Source: an uncultured Bacilli bacterium
GTDB taxonomy: Bacteria; Bacillota_I; Bacilli_A; RF39; UBA660
Length of the DNA stretch: 39,351 nt
Direction: 5' to 3'
Assembly (NCBI GenBank): GCA_934162285.1
Contig: CAKPHY010000013.1
Location: 1 to 39,351 of the forward strand
This document shows positions 8,085 through 16,098 of the stretch, in pieces (within the stretch, counting starts at the first letter, position 1; each line of letters opens with the position of its first letter). Both the position numbers and the translations under genes were made by a program. The notes beneath the pieces were generated by a model. The model was not told where the DNA came from. It did not search any database and saw nothing but the letters and a program-made list of their open reading frames with translations.

Positions 8085-8729
8085 AGAATACTTATTCTTT
8101 ACTTCGTTGTATAATTTTACTTGATATTCATAAAATATTTCCATGTTGTCATCATAATCAGTTCCAGCTTTGGAAACAGGCTTATTAGCTTTAATTTGGG
8201 GATAAATTATATCAATTTGTTCTTTTATTTTTCCATAATATTCTTTAAAATTTTTATATTCATCACTTAAAGCATTAACAGCTTCGTTATGACTATTATA
8301 TTCAGCATAATAATTATCACATTCTTTTAAAACATTATCGATATCAATAGAAGCTCCATTTATTCCTGTACCATCAGTAGTGTACCAATAAACAGGATCA
8401 ACACACTTATTCCACATATTAGTAACCCAGTCATTAGCTTCAATTACAACTTTATATTTTTGGCTTTTTACACTATTACAGCCACGCATTAATAATATAA
8501 TTATTATTAATATGATTACAAATACAACAATATAGATAATCCAGAAAAGCGTATTTTTTTTAGTTTCTTTTTCTTCATTATCATCATTATCGTTATTATC
8601 ATTAATATCATTAATATCATTAATATTATTTTCACTATTATTTGTTTCAAAATCTGTAATATTTAGATTTTCATTTTCTACTTGTTCATTTTCATTTACT
8701 TGGTTTTCATTTTCAAGATTATCATTCAT
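8076..8729 (-). CDS. Hypothetical single-pass membrane protein with acidic Asn/Asp-rich N-terminus
   Basis: 217 residues, family not recognised. Residues 1-58 are low-complexity (Asn, Asp, Glu; DNA shows short 9-bp repeats encoding NDI-NDI near 8600-8630). One hydrophobic helix spans about 61-81 and is followed by Arg-Gly-Cys. The remaining 130 residues should lie outside the cell if the acidic N-terminus is cytoplasmic, and look mainly helical with many Tyr and Lys. RBS GCGAGG about 10 bp before ATG. Terminator and promoter separate it from the SPFH gene downstream, so the two need not be co-transcribed although they run in the same direction. Confidence 0.75.
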   Translation of the reverse strand: MNDNLENENQVNENEQVENENLNITDFETNNSENNINDINDINDNNDNDDNEEKETKKNTLFWIIYIVVFVIILIIIILLMRGCNSVKSQKYKVVIEANDWVTNMWNKCVDPVYWYTTDGTGINGASIDIDNVLKECDNYYAEYNSHNEAVNALSDEYKNFKEYYGKIKEQIDIIYPQIKANKPVSKAGTDYDDNMEIFYEYQVKLYNEVKNKYSKA

Positions 8730-8786
8730 TTTTACAACCTCGCATTCTTAAAAAATTATAACATAATATCATTTTTTTTTAAAGAG

Positions 8787-8815
8787 TTTTCAAAAAAATA
8801 TAAATTTGGTATAAT
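8787..8815 (+). promoter_or_regulatory. Promoter for the nucleotidyltransferase gene
   Basis: TTTTCA (8787-8792), 17-bp spacer, TATAAT (8810-8815). The -35 is weak; the position is 18 bp before the start at 8833 (RBS GAGGTGA). Confidence 0.6.
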
Positions 8816-8832
8816 AATATTGAGGTGAATAT

Positions 8833-9723
8833 ATGACATTAGTTATAATGGCGGCTGGTATGGGAAGTCGTTTTGGAGGTTTAAAACAAATTGAACCAGT
8901 AGGACCAAGTGGTGAAATTATTATTGATTATTCAATATATGATGCTATAAATGCTGGATTCGATAAAGTTGTTTTTATAATCAAAGAAGAAAACTATGAA
9001 TTATTTAAAGAAATAATAGGGGATAAAATATCTTCTAAAGTTGCAGTTGAATATGTATTTCAAAAGAATGATAATATAAAAGAAATTACGGGATTAAATA
9101 TTGAACGTCAAAAACCATTTGGAACAGCTCACGCAATTTTATGCTGTAAAGATGTAGTAAAAGAAAATTTTGCTATTATTAACTCAGATGATTTTTATGG
9201 ACGTGATGCTTATTTTAAAATGGCTGAATTTTTAAAAAATAACCACGATTTAAATGCTTATGCAATGGTAGGTTATCATTTAAAAAATACTACATCTAAA
9301 AATGGTGCTGTAAAAAGAGGTGTTTGTGAAACTATAAATAATGAATTATCATCACTTATTGAAAGTTCAATTGCAGAAATTGATGGCAAATTTATTGCAA
9401 CACCATTATCAGGAGCTGAATCTTTTGAACTTGATGCTGATGCTTTAGTTTCTATGAATATGTTTGGTTTTACTCCTAAAATATTTGAATATTTAGAAAA
9501 TAGATTGAAAAGTTTTGTTGTTGAGAATGAAAATAATTTGGAAAAATGTGAATATTTAATACCAGAAATTGTATGTGAACAGGTAAAAAATCATGAAGTA
9601 AAAGTTAAAGTTTTATCAACTACTTCAGTATGGCATGGTATTACTTATAGAGAAGATAAAGAAGAATTAGTAGAAGCTATTAATAATTTAGTTAAAAGTG
9701 GGGAATATCCTTCTAAAATATGA
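8833..9723 (+). CDS. Nucleotidyltransferase (NTP_transferase family, sugar-nucleotide pyrophosphorylase-like)
   Basis: 296 residues. The N-terminal MAAGMGSRFGGLKQ (residues 6-19) is the G-x-G-x-R...K signature of nucleotidyltransferases that join NTP to a sugar-1-phosphate or related phosphate. N117-S-D119-D120 in the middle is the likely metal-binding aspartate motif. Length fits a stand-alone catalytic domain without a left-handed beta-helix, so this is not a full GlmU. The substrate cannot be told. It overlaps the next gene by 4 bp (ATGA), and a glycosyltransferase and an LTA-synthase-like gene lie nearby, so a role in activating a sugar for surface polymers is a fair inference. Confidence 0.85.
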   Translation: MTLVIMAAGMGSRFGGLKQIEPVGPSGEIIIDYSIYDAINAGFDKVVFIIKEENYELFKEIIGDKISSKVAVEYVFQKNDNIKEITGLNIERQKPFGTAHAILCCKDVVKENFAIINSDDFYGRDAYFKMAEFLKNNHDLNAYAMVGYHLKNTTSKNGAVKRGVCETINNELSSLIESSIAEIDGKFIATPLSGAESFELDADALVSMNMFGFTPKIFEYLENRLKSFVVENENNLEKCEYLIPEIVCEQVKNHEVKVKVLSTTSVWHGITYREDKEELVEAINNLVKSGEYPSKI

Positions 9724-10046
9724 AAAACAAGCTTCCATTATTTTTAATATTAATAAGTGTAGTTGCAATAGTTTTGTTTCTTGTTTTTTATAAAACTAAT
9801 TCTAACTTTAATTGGTATTTAGTAAGAGAAAATGTAACTTTAAAAGTAGATGAGGAAAAAAATATTGAAATAAATTTAGACGATAATTCTAAATTAAAAT
9901 TAAGTTATAAAAGTTTAGATGAAACAATTGCAACTGTTGATCAAAATGGCTTAGTTCATGCCTTAAAAGTAGGAGAAACCAATATTATAGTTTCTAATAA
10001 TTTAGATACAAGAACTTTAACATATAAAGTAATTGTTACTGACTAA
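9720..10046 (+). CDS. Small membrane-anchored Big_2 (bacterial Ig-like) protein
   Basis: 108 residues. A hydrophobic N-terminal helix (about 5-24) acts as an uncleaved anchor or signal sequence. Residues about 38-108 look like one Big_2 domain, with the typical SLDETIATVDQNGLVHALKVG pattern (the 'xxATVdxxGlVtaxkxG' core). It is expected outside the membrane as a binding or spacer domain. It is translationally coupled to the nucleotidyltransferase by the ATGA overlap and ends in a terminator. A larger protein with the same plan is encoded at 26365-27219. Confidence 0.75.
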   Translation: MKNKLPLFLILISVVAIVLFLVFYKTNSNFNWYLVRENVTLKVDEEKNIEINLDDNSKLKLSYKSLDETIATVDQNGLVHALKVGETNIIVSNNLDTRTLTYKVIVTD

Positions 10047-10070
10047 TCTCGTTTTTACGAGATTTTTTTT
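10046..10070 (+). terminator. Intrinsic terminator
   Basis: ATCTCGT (10046-10052) / ACGAGAT (10057-10063), loop TTTT, then a T8 tract. Confidence 0.85.
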
Positions 10071-10071
10071 A

Positions 10072-10103
10072 TAAAAAAAACTTAATTTTTTCAAACTAAG
10101 TTT
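10072..10103 (-). terminator. Intrinsic terminator of the LTA-synthase-like gene
   Basis: Minus strand: AAACTTA / TAAGTTT (arms 10097-10103 and 10078-10084 on +) with a 12-base loop and a T run (A8 at 10073-10080 on +). The stop codon at 10102-10104 is in the arm. Confidence 0.65.
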
Positions 10104-12003
10104 ATTTAATTATTTTTAACTTTAATTTTTCAAAATAATTATATTTTAAAGTTAAGTCATTTTTTTGAATAATATTATTTACATATTCATTTTTTCTTTC
10201 TAATTCAGCTTCATCAATAACACATTCATTAGAAACACTACCATTTTCAACATAACATAATCCATCAAACCATGAATAATCATTAAAGAAGACAATACCA
10301 CTATAATTAGTGTCTAAAGCATCAGTTCCAATATAATAATCTTTTATATAATTAATACCAAAAAGATTTAAAACAGTTGGTAAAATATCTACTTGCGAAG
10401 TTACATTAGTTATATTAACGCGCTTTTGATTTTTCTTATAAATTAAAAATGGTGTTTTATTAATTAAGTTATTAGATGTATCTTTATATTTATTTAAAAT
10501 ATTTTCATCATTAACTGTATATAAGTAATGATCTGTAAATATTACTAAAACAGTATTATCAGCTAAATCATTGTCTTCTAATGCTTCTAAAAGTAAAGCA
10601 ATCATATCATCAGTTTCTTTTGCTTGTCTTCTAATACAATCTTCTTCAGTATAATTATCATATTCTTCTTTAGTAATAAGATTATTTTCTAAATCTTTGT
10701 TGATAAGTTGACGACATACACCCCATTTAGTAGAAAAAGGCATATGATTAGAATAAGTAATAATGTAATTAGCAAATAAACCATTATTTTTAAACATCAA
10801 ATCGTAAAAATCTTCATCTTTTATAAGTTCAGTATCTAATTGATATTCAGAAGTTAAATAAAGATTTTTATCTTTTAAACCATAATAATTATTATATCCC
10901 CAGTTTTCATAATTAATTCCTCTTGAATAATATTCACGAGAATTCATATGAAAAGCATTTACTTGATAATTTTCATTTTTTAAAAGATTAGCTAAAGAAT
11001 AAGTAAATGTATTATGATTAAAAGAATAAGCATTTTTATTATAAGAAATAGGTGTTATAAAACCAGTATTAACAGCAAATTCCGAATTAAATGTTGACCC
11101 TCCACCACTATAAAACGAAAAATGATTATTAAAATTAATAGAATTTTCTTGTAATCCATAAAGAGTAGGCATCGTATCTTCAGTTAAAAGCCAATTATCA
11201 ATACCTTCAAGTTGTAAGAATATAACATTGTTATTTTTAAATATTCCAGTATATGCATTAACATCTCCAGCTGTTAAATTAGAATAAGCATTTTCTAAAA
11301 AATCAACCTCGGTTTCATTAGTTACTTCTTCAGCTTTAAATAAAGTGATCCACATATTTCTAAATGAATACTCATATATACCGGTTATACTAAAACTTTT
11401 GTTAGCATCATTAAAATTTTGATAAATATTTTGGGGATTTTTCCAAGTGTTCCATGATAATGTTTTATTGGAAAATCCGTATAAAACTGGTAAAAAAGTA
11501 TGAACTATTAGAAAATAAACAAAAGCTTTTCTGATTTTTTCATGATCTGTTGTTTTAGTATTTGGAAATACTTTAATAGCAAAATAAACTAATATTGCAA
11601 AAATTAATATAGAAATATAAATAAAAATATTTGTTTTTAAAAGTGATGAAAGAATATATGGTGATGCTTCACTCGCGGACTCTAATAAAGAAAAGTCAAA
11701 AAAGTTTTTAGTATTAGAATAATAAACACCATTTATAAAAAATAATACAAAAGCTATTATTAAAAAGAGTATATAAAAAGAAAAACCATATTTTCTTTTA
11801 CTATTTAAACAAATATTTATAATTAAAAACAGCCATATTGCTGTAAACAATTCGGGCATAAATATCCATAATGGGAAATAAGCAATTTCGCTTCCTAGTA
11901 GTTGGAGACTAAAATCTAACCACAAAAAAGGAAGAACTAAATATATAATATCATGATATTGAAAGTAGAATTTTTTTAATTTCTCTATCCAAATTTTTTT
12001 CAT
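10102..12003 (-). CDS. LTA synthase family sulfatase (membrane phosphoglycerol transferase-like)
   Basis: 633 residues from the ATG at 12001-12003. Longer versions starting at 12078 or 12015 are rejected because the promoter -10 lies at 12020-12025; GGTGAAG precedes the chosen ATG. About five hydrophobic segments fill residues 15-190, then an extracellular alkaline-phosphatase/sulfatase fold begins near NNVIFLQLEGIDNW. T304 in GGGSTFNSEF is the expected nucleophile, SNHMPF and FTDH (D491, H492) are expected metal ligands. The enzyme family moves glycerol-phosphate from phosphatidylglycerol to lipoteichoic acid or a similar glycolipid. The overall match to LtaS is partial, so another phosphoglycerol or phosphoethanolamine transferase is possible. 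A membrane glycosyltransferase is divergent to it. Confidence 0.85.
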   Translation of the reverse strand: MKKIWIEKLKKFYFQYHDIIYLVLPFLWLDFSLQLLGSEIAYFPLWIFMPELFTAIWLFLIINICLNSKRKYGFSFYILFLIIAFVLFFINGVYYSNTKNFFDFSLLESASEASPYILSSLLKTNIFIYISILIFAILVYFAIKVFPNTKTTDHEKIRKAFVYFLIVHTFLPVLYGFSNKTLSWNTWKNPQNIYQNFNDANKSFSITGIYEYSFRNMWITLFKAEEVTNETEVDFLENAYSNLTAGDVNAYTGIFKNNNVIFLQLEGIDNWLLTEDTMPTLYGLQENSINFNNHFSFYSGGGSTFNSEFAVNTGFITPISYNKNAYSFNHNTFTYSLANLLKNENYQVNAFHMNSREYYSRGINYENWGYNNYYGLKDKNLYLTSEYQLDTELIKDEDFYDLMFKNNGLFANYIITYSNHMPFSTKWGVCRQLINKDLENNLITKEEYDNYTEEDCIRRQAKETDDMIALLLEALEDNDLADNTVLVIFTDHYLYTVNDENILNKYKDTSNNLINKTPFLIYKKNQKRVNITNVTSQVDILPTVLNLFGINYIKDYYIGTDALDTNYSGIVFFNDYSWFDGLCYVENGSVSNECVIDEAELERKNEYVNNIIQKNDLTLKYNYFEKLKLKIIK

Positions 12004-12019
12004 TAACTTCACCATGCTA

Positions 12020-12048
12020 ATTATAGCATGTTTTAAAAAAAGTGTAAA
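12020..12048 (-). promoter_or_regulatory. Promoter for the LTA-synthase-like gene; sets its start codon
   Basis: Minus strand TTTACA (12043-12048), 17-bp spacer, TATAAT (12020-12025) preceded by TGC. Transcription would begin near 12012, leaving ATG 12003 as the first usable start. Confidence 0.75.
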
Positions 12049-12067
12049 ATATGCAACCGCTATTTGC

Positions 12068-12096
12068 TTGACAAACATTGTAATAATAACTAATAT
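12068..12096 (+). promoter_or_regulatory. Divergent promoter for the membrane glycosyltransferase
   Basis: TTGACA (12068-12073), 17-bp spacer, TAATAT (12091-12096). It lies back-to-back with the minus-strand promoter at 12020-12048 and implies translation from ATG 12122 rather than 12014. Confidence 0.75.
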
Positions 12097-12121
12097 AGAT
12101 AATAGAAAAGAAGAGGAATAT

Positions 12122-13339
12122 ATGATATTAAAGATAATTTATTATATCTTGTTATTAATTGTTAATATTTATAGTATTTACTTTGTTATAACAGGAATTT
12201 TCACATTTAAAAAAAGTAAGAAAGTAAAAAGTTCAACTAAAGCTAATTTTTTTACAATATTAATCCCAGCAAGAAATGAAGAAAATGTAATTGCTAATTT
12301 AATTAAAAGTTTACAAAATCAAAATTATGATCAAGAAAAATATGAAATAGTTGTCGTTTTAAATAATTCTACTGATAATACTTATGAAGTTGCTAAAGCT
12401 TCTAAAGCTAAAGTTTATAAGTGTAAAAATAAGATCACTTCTAAAGGTGATGCTTTAAAAGAGGCTTTTGCTAAAATAAATGATAAAAAAATTGATGCCT
12501 ATATTGTATTTGATGCTGATAATGTAGTTGATAAAAACTTTTTAAAACATATGAATGATTCTTTGAATAGTGGTTATAAGGTAGCTCAAGCTTTTCGAGA
12601 TACTAAAAATGCTGGTGATAATTGGATTGCTAATTCATATGCTATTTATTACTATATTCAGAATTATTTTTATAATAAAGCTCGTAAAAACATGAATTTA
12701 TCAGCTTCTTTAAATGGAACTGGTTTTATGGTTAAAAAAGAATTATTAGATGAAATTGGCTTTAACACTAAAACAATGACCGAAGATATTGAATTAACGG
12801 GTATTTTAGCTTTTAATGGTGTTAAGATTGATTTTGTTGAAAAAGCTGTTACTTATGATGAACAACCAACTAATTTTAAAATTTCTTGGACACAAAGAAA
12901 ACGTTGGTCAAAAGGATCTTTACAATGTGCCAAAGAGTATGGTTCAAAATTATTGAAACAATTTTTTAAAACCGGAAATTTATCTTGTATTGATATCATA
13001 ATGACTTATATTTCACCAATTATTCAAATTATTGCTTTTGTTGGTTTAATTTTATCTTTATTTGTAAATGTTGATCATTTTAATATTATCAATATAATTT
13101 ACAATTATTATTTAATGAATATTCATGTCGGTATAATATTCTATTTAGCTCAAGTATTATTATGTATATATGTTTTGATTTATAATAAAAAAAGTTTAAA
13201 AAAATTTTTTAGTGGAGCTTTAATGTTTGGTTTATTCATGATTACATGGATACCAATTAATATAATTATTTTATTTCAAAAGAAAATTAACTGGACACAC
13301 ATTCCACATGATAAATCAATATCAATCGATGAGGTTTAA
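12122..13339 (+). CDS. Processive-type membrane glycosyltransferase family 2
   Basis: 405 residues from ATG 12122 (AGAGGAA binding site; the upstream in-frame ATG at 12014 precedes the promoter). One N-terminal membrane helix (about 5-25), a GT-A catalytic domain and three C-terminal hydrophobic helices (about 295-390). Motifs: LIPARNEENV, D131-A-D133 (metal/UDP binding), T220-E-D222 (catalytic base) and Q258-R-K-R-W262 (the Q/RxxRW acceptor motif). These match BcsA/IcaA/NodC-like enzymes that polymerise or transfer sugars across the membrane. The sugar is unknown. The divergent LTA-synthase-like gene suggests work on a shared surface glycolipid or polymer (inference). Confidence 0.88.
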   Translation: MILKIIYYILLLIVNIYSIYFVITGIFTFKKSKKVKSSTKANFFTILIPARNEENVIANLIKSLQNQNYDQEKYEIVVVLNNSTDNTYEVAKASKAKVYKCKNKITSKGDALKEAFAKINDKKIDAYIVFDADNVVDKNFLKHMNDSLNSGYKVAQAFRDTKNAGDNWIANSYAIYYYIQNYFYNKARKNMNLSASLNGTGFMVKKELLDEIGFNTKTMTEDIELTGILAFNGVKIDFVEKAVTYDEQPTNFKISWTQRKRWSKGSLQCAKEYGSKLLKQFFKTGNLSCIDIIMTYISPIIQIIAFVGLILSLFVNVDHFNIINIIYNYYLMNIHVGIIFYLAQVLLCIYVLIYNKKSLKKFFSGALMFGLFMITWIPINIIILFQKKINWTHIPHDKSISIDEV

Positions 13340-13340
13340 G

Positions 13341-13379
13341 AAAAAAGGCTTTTTGAAGTACTTCATTAGCCTCTTTTTG
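13341..13379 (+). terminator. Intrinsic terminator
   Basis: AGGCT / AGCCT outer stem with an inner GAAGTACTTC palindrome, A-tract upstream and TTTTT downstream. Confidence 0.65.
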
Positions 13380-13381
13380 AT

Positions 13382-13409
13382 TTGACAATAAAGATAAAAT
13401 ATCTATAAT
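13382..13409 (+). promoter_or_regulatory. Promoter for the repeat-protein gene
   Basis: TTGACA (13382-13387), 16-bp spacer, TATAAT (13404-13409), followed by RBS GGAGA and ATG 13435. Confidence 0.8.
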
Positions 13410-13434
13410 ATGACAAAAGAAATGGAGAATAAAA

Positions 13435-16098
13435 ATGATAGGGGAATATACTTTAAATAATTTAGGTAAAAAGTATGGAATTGATTTTAATCATTTGCTT
13501 GAACGCAATAACCAAATTTTAACTCATGGTGAATATGATGAAATCGATGAAGTTTTAAATTATTTAATAAATGTTTTAAAAATATCTGTAAAAAACATTG
13601 AAAAATGTCCAAGTGTTTTATATAGAAATGTTTATAGTATAAGAAAAAATGTTGAATTTCTTAAAAGTAAAAAAATAAATTTTAAAAAAGTAGAAAATTG
13701 TTTACATATTTTAAGTACAGAACCTGATAAATTAATTGAAACTTATATATATGTAGAATTAAATTATGGCCTTGATGCTTTAAAACGAAACATCACGATC
13801 TTGTCTTGTCCCAAAGATACTATAATAATGGTTGAATCTTTAAATTTGCCACATAAATATAATTTAACAATTGCTTCTTCCCTTAGCTTTGGTATGCAAT
13901 CATTTGAAGAAGTTAAAAAAATATTACATAGTAAGGAATATAAAGAACATCCGGAGTTATTTAGTTCTGTTACTTTAGCTCGTGCTAAAATAAGCGATAT
14001 TAAAGAACTATTAAGTAGTGAGGAGTATAAAGAACATCCCGAATTATTTAATGCTAGCGTATTAGCTAGTACTAAAATAAGTGATATTAAAGAGTTATTA
14101 CATAGTGAGGAATATAAAACTCATCCCGAATTATTTAAGCCAAGTGTCATTATAAATGCTCGAATAGAAGATATAAAAGCGATATTACATAGTAAGGAAT
14201 ATAAAGAACATCCGGAGTTATTTAGTCCCTTTGTTTTAGCTCGTTCCAATTTAAAAGAAATTAAAGCATTATTAAATAGTAAAGAATATCAAGCTCATCC
14301 CGAATTATTTACTCCAATTGTGTTAGCTAATGCTAAAATAGATGATGTCAAAGCATTATTAAATAGTGAAGAATATCAAAAACATCCTGAACTATTTAGT
14401 TCAAGTGTCTTATCACGTACAAATATAAGTGCAATCAAAGAAATATTACATAGTGAAGAGTATAAAGCTCATCCCGAACTATTTAGTTCAATTGTTTTAG
14501 CTAATACTGGAATATATGAAATAAAAGAGTTGTTACATAGTGAAGAATATAAAGCTCACTCTGAACTATTTAGCCCAGTTGTATTAGCTCATGTTTCTTT
14601 AAAGGAAATAAAAAAACTATTAAATAGTAAAGAATATCAAGAACATCCGGAATTATTTAGTCCAACAGTATTAGTTAATGCTAAAATAAATGATATAAAA
14701 GCTTTATTAAATAGTGAAGAATATAAAACTCATCCTGAACTATTTAGTCCAATTGTGCTAGCTCATGCCCAAATTAGTGATATAAAAGCATTATTAAGTA
14801 GTGAAGAGTATAAAGCTCATCCTGAATTATTTAGTCCAATCGTGTTAGCTCATGCCCAAATTAGTGATATAAAAGCTTTATTAAGTAGTAAAGAATATCA
14901 AGAACATCCGGAATTATTCAGTCCAACAGTATTAGTTAACGCTAAAATAAATGATATAAAAGCTTTATTAAATAGCGAAGAATATAAAACTCATCCTGAA
15001 TTATTTGGACCAAGTGTTTTAGCTTTTGCTAAGATCGACAAAATCAAAGAAATATTACATAGTAAAGAATATCAAAATCATCCCGAACTATTTAGTCCAA
15101 GTGTTTTAGCACATGCTAAAATAGAAGATATAAGAGCTTTATTAAATAGTAAAGAATATCAAGAGCATCCAGAGTTATTTAGTCCAGATGTTTTGGCTCA
15201 TGCTAAAATAGGTGAAATCGAAGAAATATTACATAGTAAAGAGTATCAAGAACATCCTGAGTTATTTAGTTCAAGTGTGTTAATTCGTACTAAAATAGGA
15301 GATATAAAAGCTTTATTAAATAGTAAGGAATATCAAGAACATCCAGAATTATTTAGTTCAAGCGTCTTATCACGTGCTAAAATAAGCGAAGTAGAAAAAT
15401 TATTAAGTAGTGAAGAATATCAAAAACATCCCGAACTATTTAGTCCAAGTGTCTTATCACGTGTAACTATAAGTGAAATCAAAGAAATGTTAAATAGTGA
15501 AGAGTATAAAAAACATCCCGAATTATTTAGTCCTATGGTATTAGTTAAAACCTCGATTGGATCGATAAAAGAAATGTTAAATAGTGAAGAATATCAAGAA
15601 TATCCTGAGCTATTCAGTGCTAGTGTGTTAGCTAATACTAAAATAGAAGATATAAAAGAGATATTACATAATGAAGAACTAAAGAGTTATTCTAAACTAA
15701 TTAGTGCAAGTGTTTTAGCAACTTCTAAATTAGCTGATATTAAAAATTTATTAAGTCAAGAATATTGGCAAGATGAGAGATTTAAACATTTACTTGCACC
15801 ATCAATACTTACTAATAGTAAAAGTATGATTAAAAAAATTCCTAAATTAATTAAATTAGCTGAAGAACATCAAATTGATCAATATTTAACTTCATACTTT
15901 TTACGTCTTTCACCATCACATGTTTATGCTTTGATCTGTTATTTAGAAAGTAATAATATTGATTTAGTAGTTAATAATAGATTAAATCCGTTGTTTGCAC
16001 ATACACCAGGTCGTTTAAAAGAAAAATATCAAATTGATATGAAAGAATTGATGAAAAAATATCCTTATGAAGAATCAAAAGAAATGAGTATTAAATAA
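13435..16098 (+). CDS. Large 29-residue-repeat protein (predicted alpha-solenoid), function unknown
   Basis: 887 residues, not recognised. Residues 1-167 form a helical N-terminal region with a P-x-V-L...FLKSKKI pattern faintly like mTERF-type repeats. From E168, twenty consecutive units of exactly 29 residues follow to residue 747, with a core EY[KQ]xHPELFSPxVLAxAKIxDIKxLLxS; one 28-residue and one degenerate unit come next. The C-terminal 90 residues (ending near GRLKEKYQIDMKELMKKYP) are a separate cap. Each unit should form two helices, stacking into a superhelix. Positions 12, 16 and 20 vary and lie on one helix face. There is no signal peptide or membrane segment, so it is cytoplasmic. 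It is translationally coupled to a 92-residue ORF. A nucleic-acid or protein scaffold is plausible, not shown. Confidence 0.85.
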   Translation: MIGEYTLNNLGKKYGIDFNHLLERNNQILTHGEYDEIDEVLNYLINVLKISVKNIEKCPSVLYRNVYSIRKNVEFLKSKKINFKKVENCLHILSTEPDKLIETYIYVELNYGLDALKRNITILSCPKDTIIMVESLNLPHKYNLTIASSLSFGMQSFEEVKKILHSKEYKEHPELFSSVTLARAKISDIKELLSSEEYKEHPELFNASVLASTKISDIKELLHSEEYKTHPELFKPSVIINARIEDIKAILHSKEYKEHPELFSPFVLARSNLKEIKALLNSKEYQAHPELFTPIVLANAKIDDVKALLNSEEYQKHPELFSSSVLSRTNISAIKEILHSEEYKAHPELFSSIVLANTGIYEIKELLHSEEYKAHSELFSPVVLAHVSLKEIKKLLNSKEYQEHPELFSPTVLVNAKINDIKALLNSEEYKTHPELFSPIVLAHAQISDIKALLSSEEYKAHPELFSPIVLAHAQISDIKALLSSKEYQEHPELFSPTVLVNAKINDIKALLNSEEYKTHPELFGPSVLAFAKIDKIKEILHSKEYQNHPELFSPSVLAHAKIEDIRALLNSKEYQEHPELFSPDVLAHAKIGEIEEILHSKEYQEHPELFSSSVLIRTKIGDIKALLNSKEYQEHPELFSSSVLSRAKISEVEKLLSSEEYQKHPELFSPSVLSRVTISEIKEMLNSEEYKKHPELFSPMVLVKTSIGSIKEMLNSEEYQEYPELFSASVLANTKIEDIKEILHNEELKSYSKLISASVLATSKLADIKNLLSQEYWQDERFKHLLAPSILTNSKSMIKKIPKLIKLAEEHQIDQYLTSYFLRLSPSHVYALICYLESNNIDLVVNNRLNPLFAHTPGRLKEKYQIDMKELMKKYPYEESKEMSIK
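13936..15675 (+). repeat. Twenty coding tandem repeats of exactly 87 bp
   Basis: EY-x-x-HPELF recurs every 87 bp: unit 1 starts at 13936 and unit 20 at 15589, with no insertion or deletion over 1740 bp. Units 9-10 (from 14632) and 12-13 (from 14893) are nearly identical at DNA level, and units 10 and 11 encode almost the same sequence, pointing to recent tandem duplication of a 261-bp block. A 21st unit (15676) is 28 residues long and degenerate. Confidence 0.95.

Noticed and set aside
12004..12078. Longer start for the LTA-synthase-like protein
   Set aside because: The minus-strand -10 and -35 lie inside the extension; ATG 12003 has GGTGAAG upstream.
12014..12121. N-terminal extension of the membrane glycosyltransferase
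   Set aside because: The divergent promoter (12068-12096) is inside it; the ATG at 12122 has AGAGGAA and starts with the membrane helix.
13936..15675. Regular 87-bp repeats as a CRISPR or satellite array
   Set aside because: The repeats are in one open frame, have no unique spacers, vary mostly at third codon positions or at specific residues, and encode a continuous protein.
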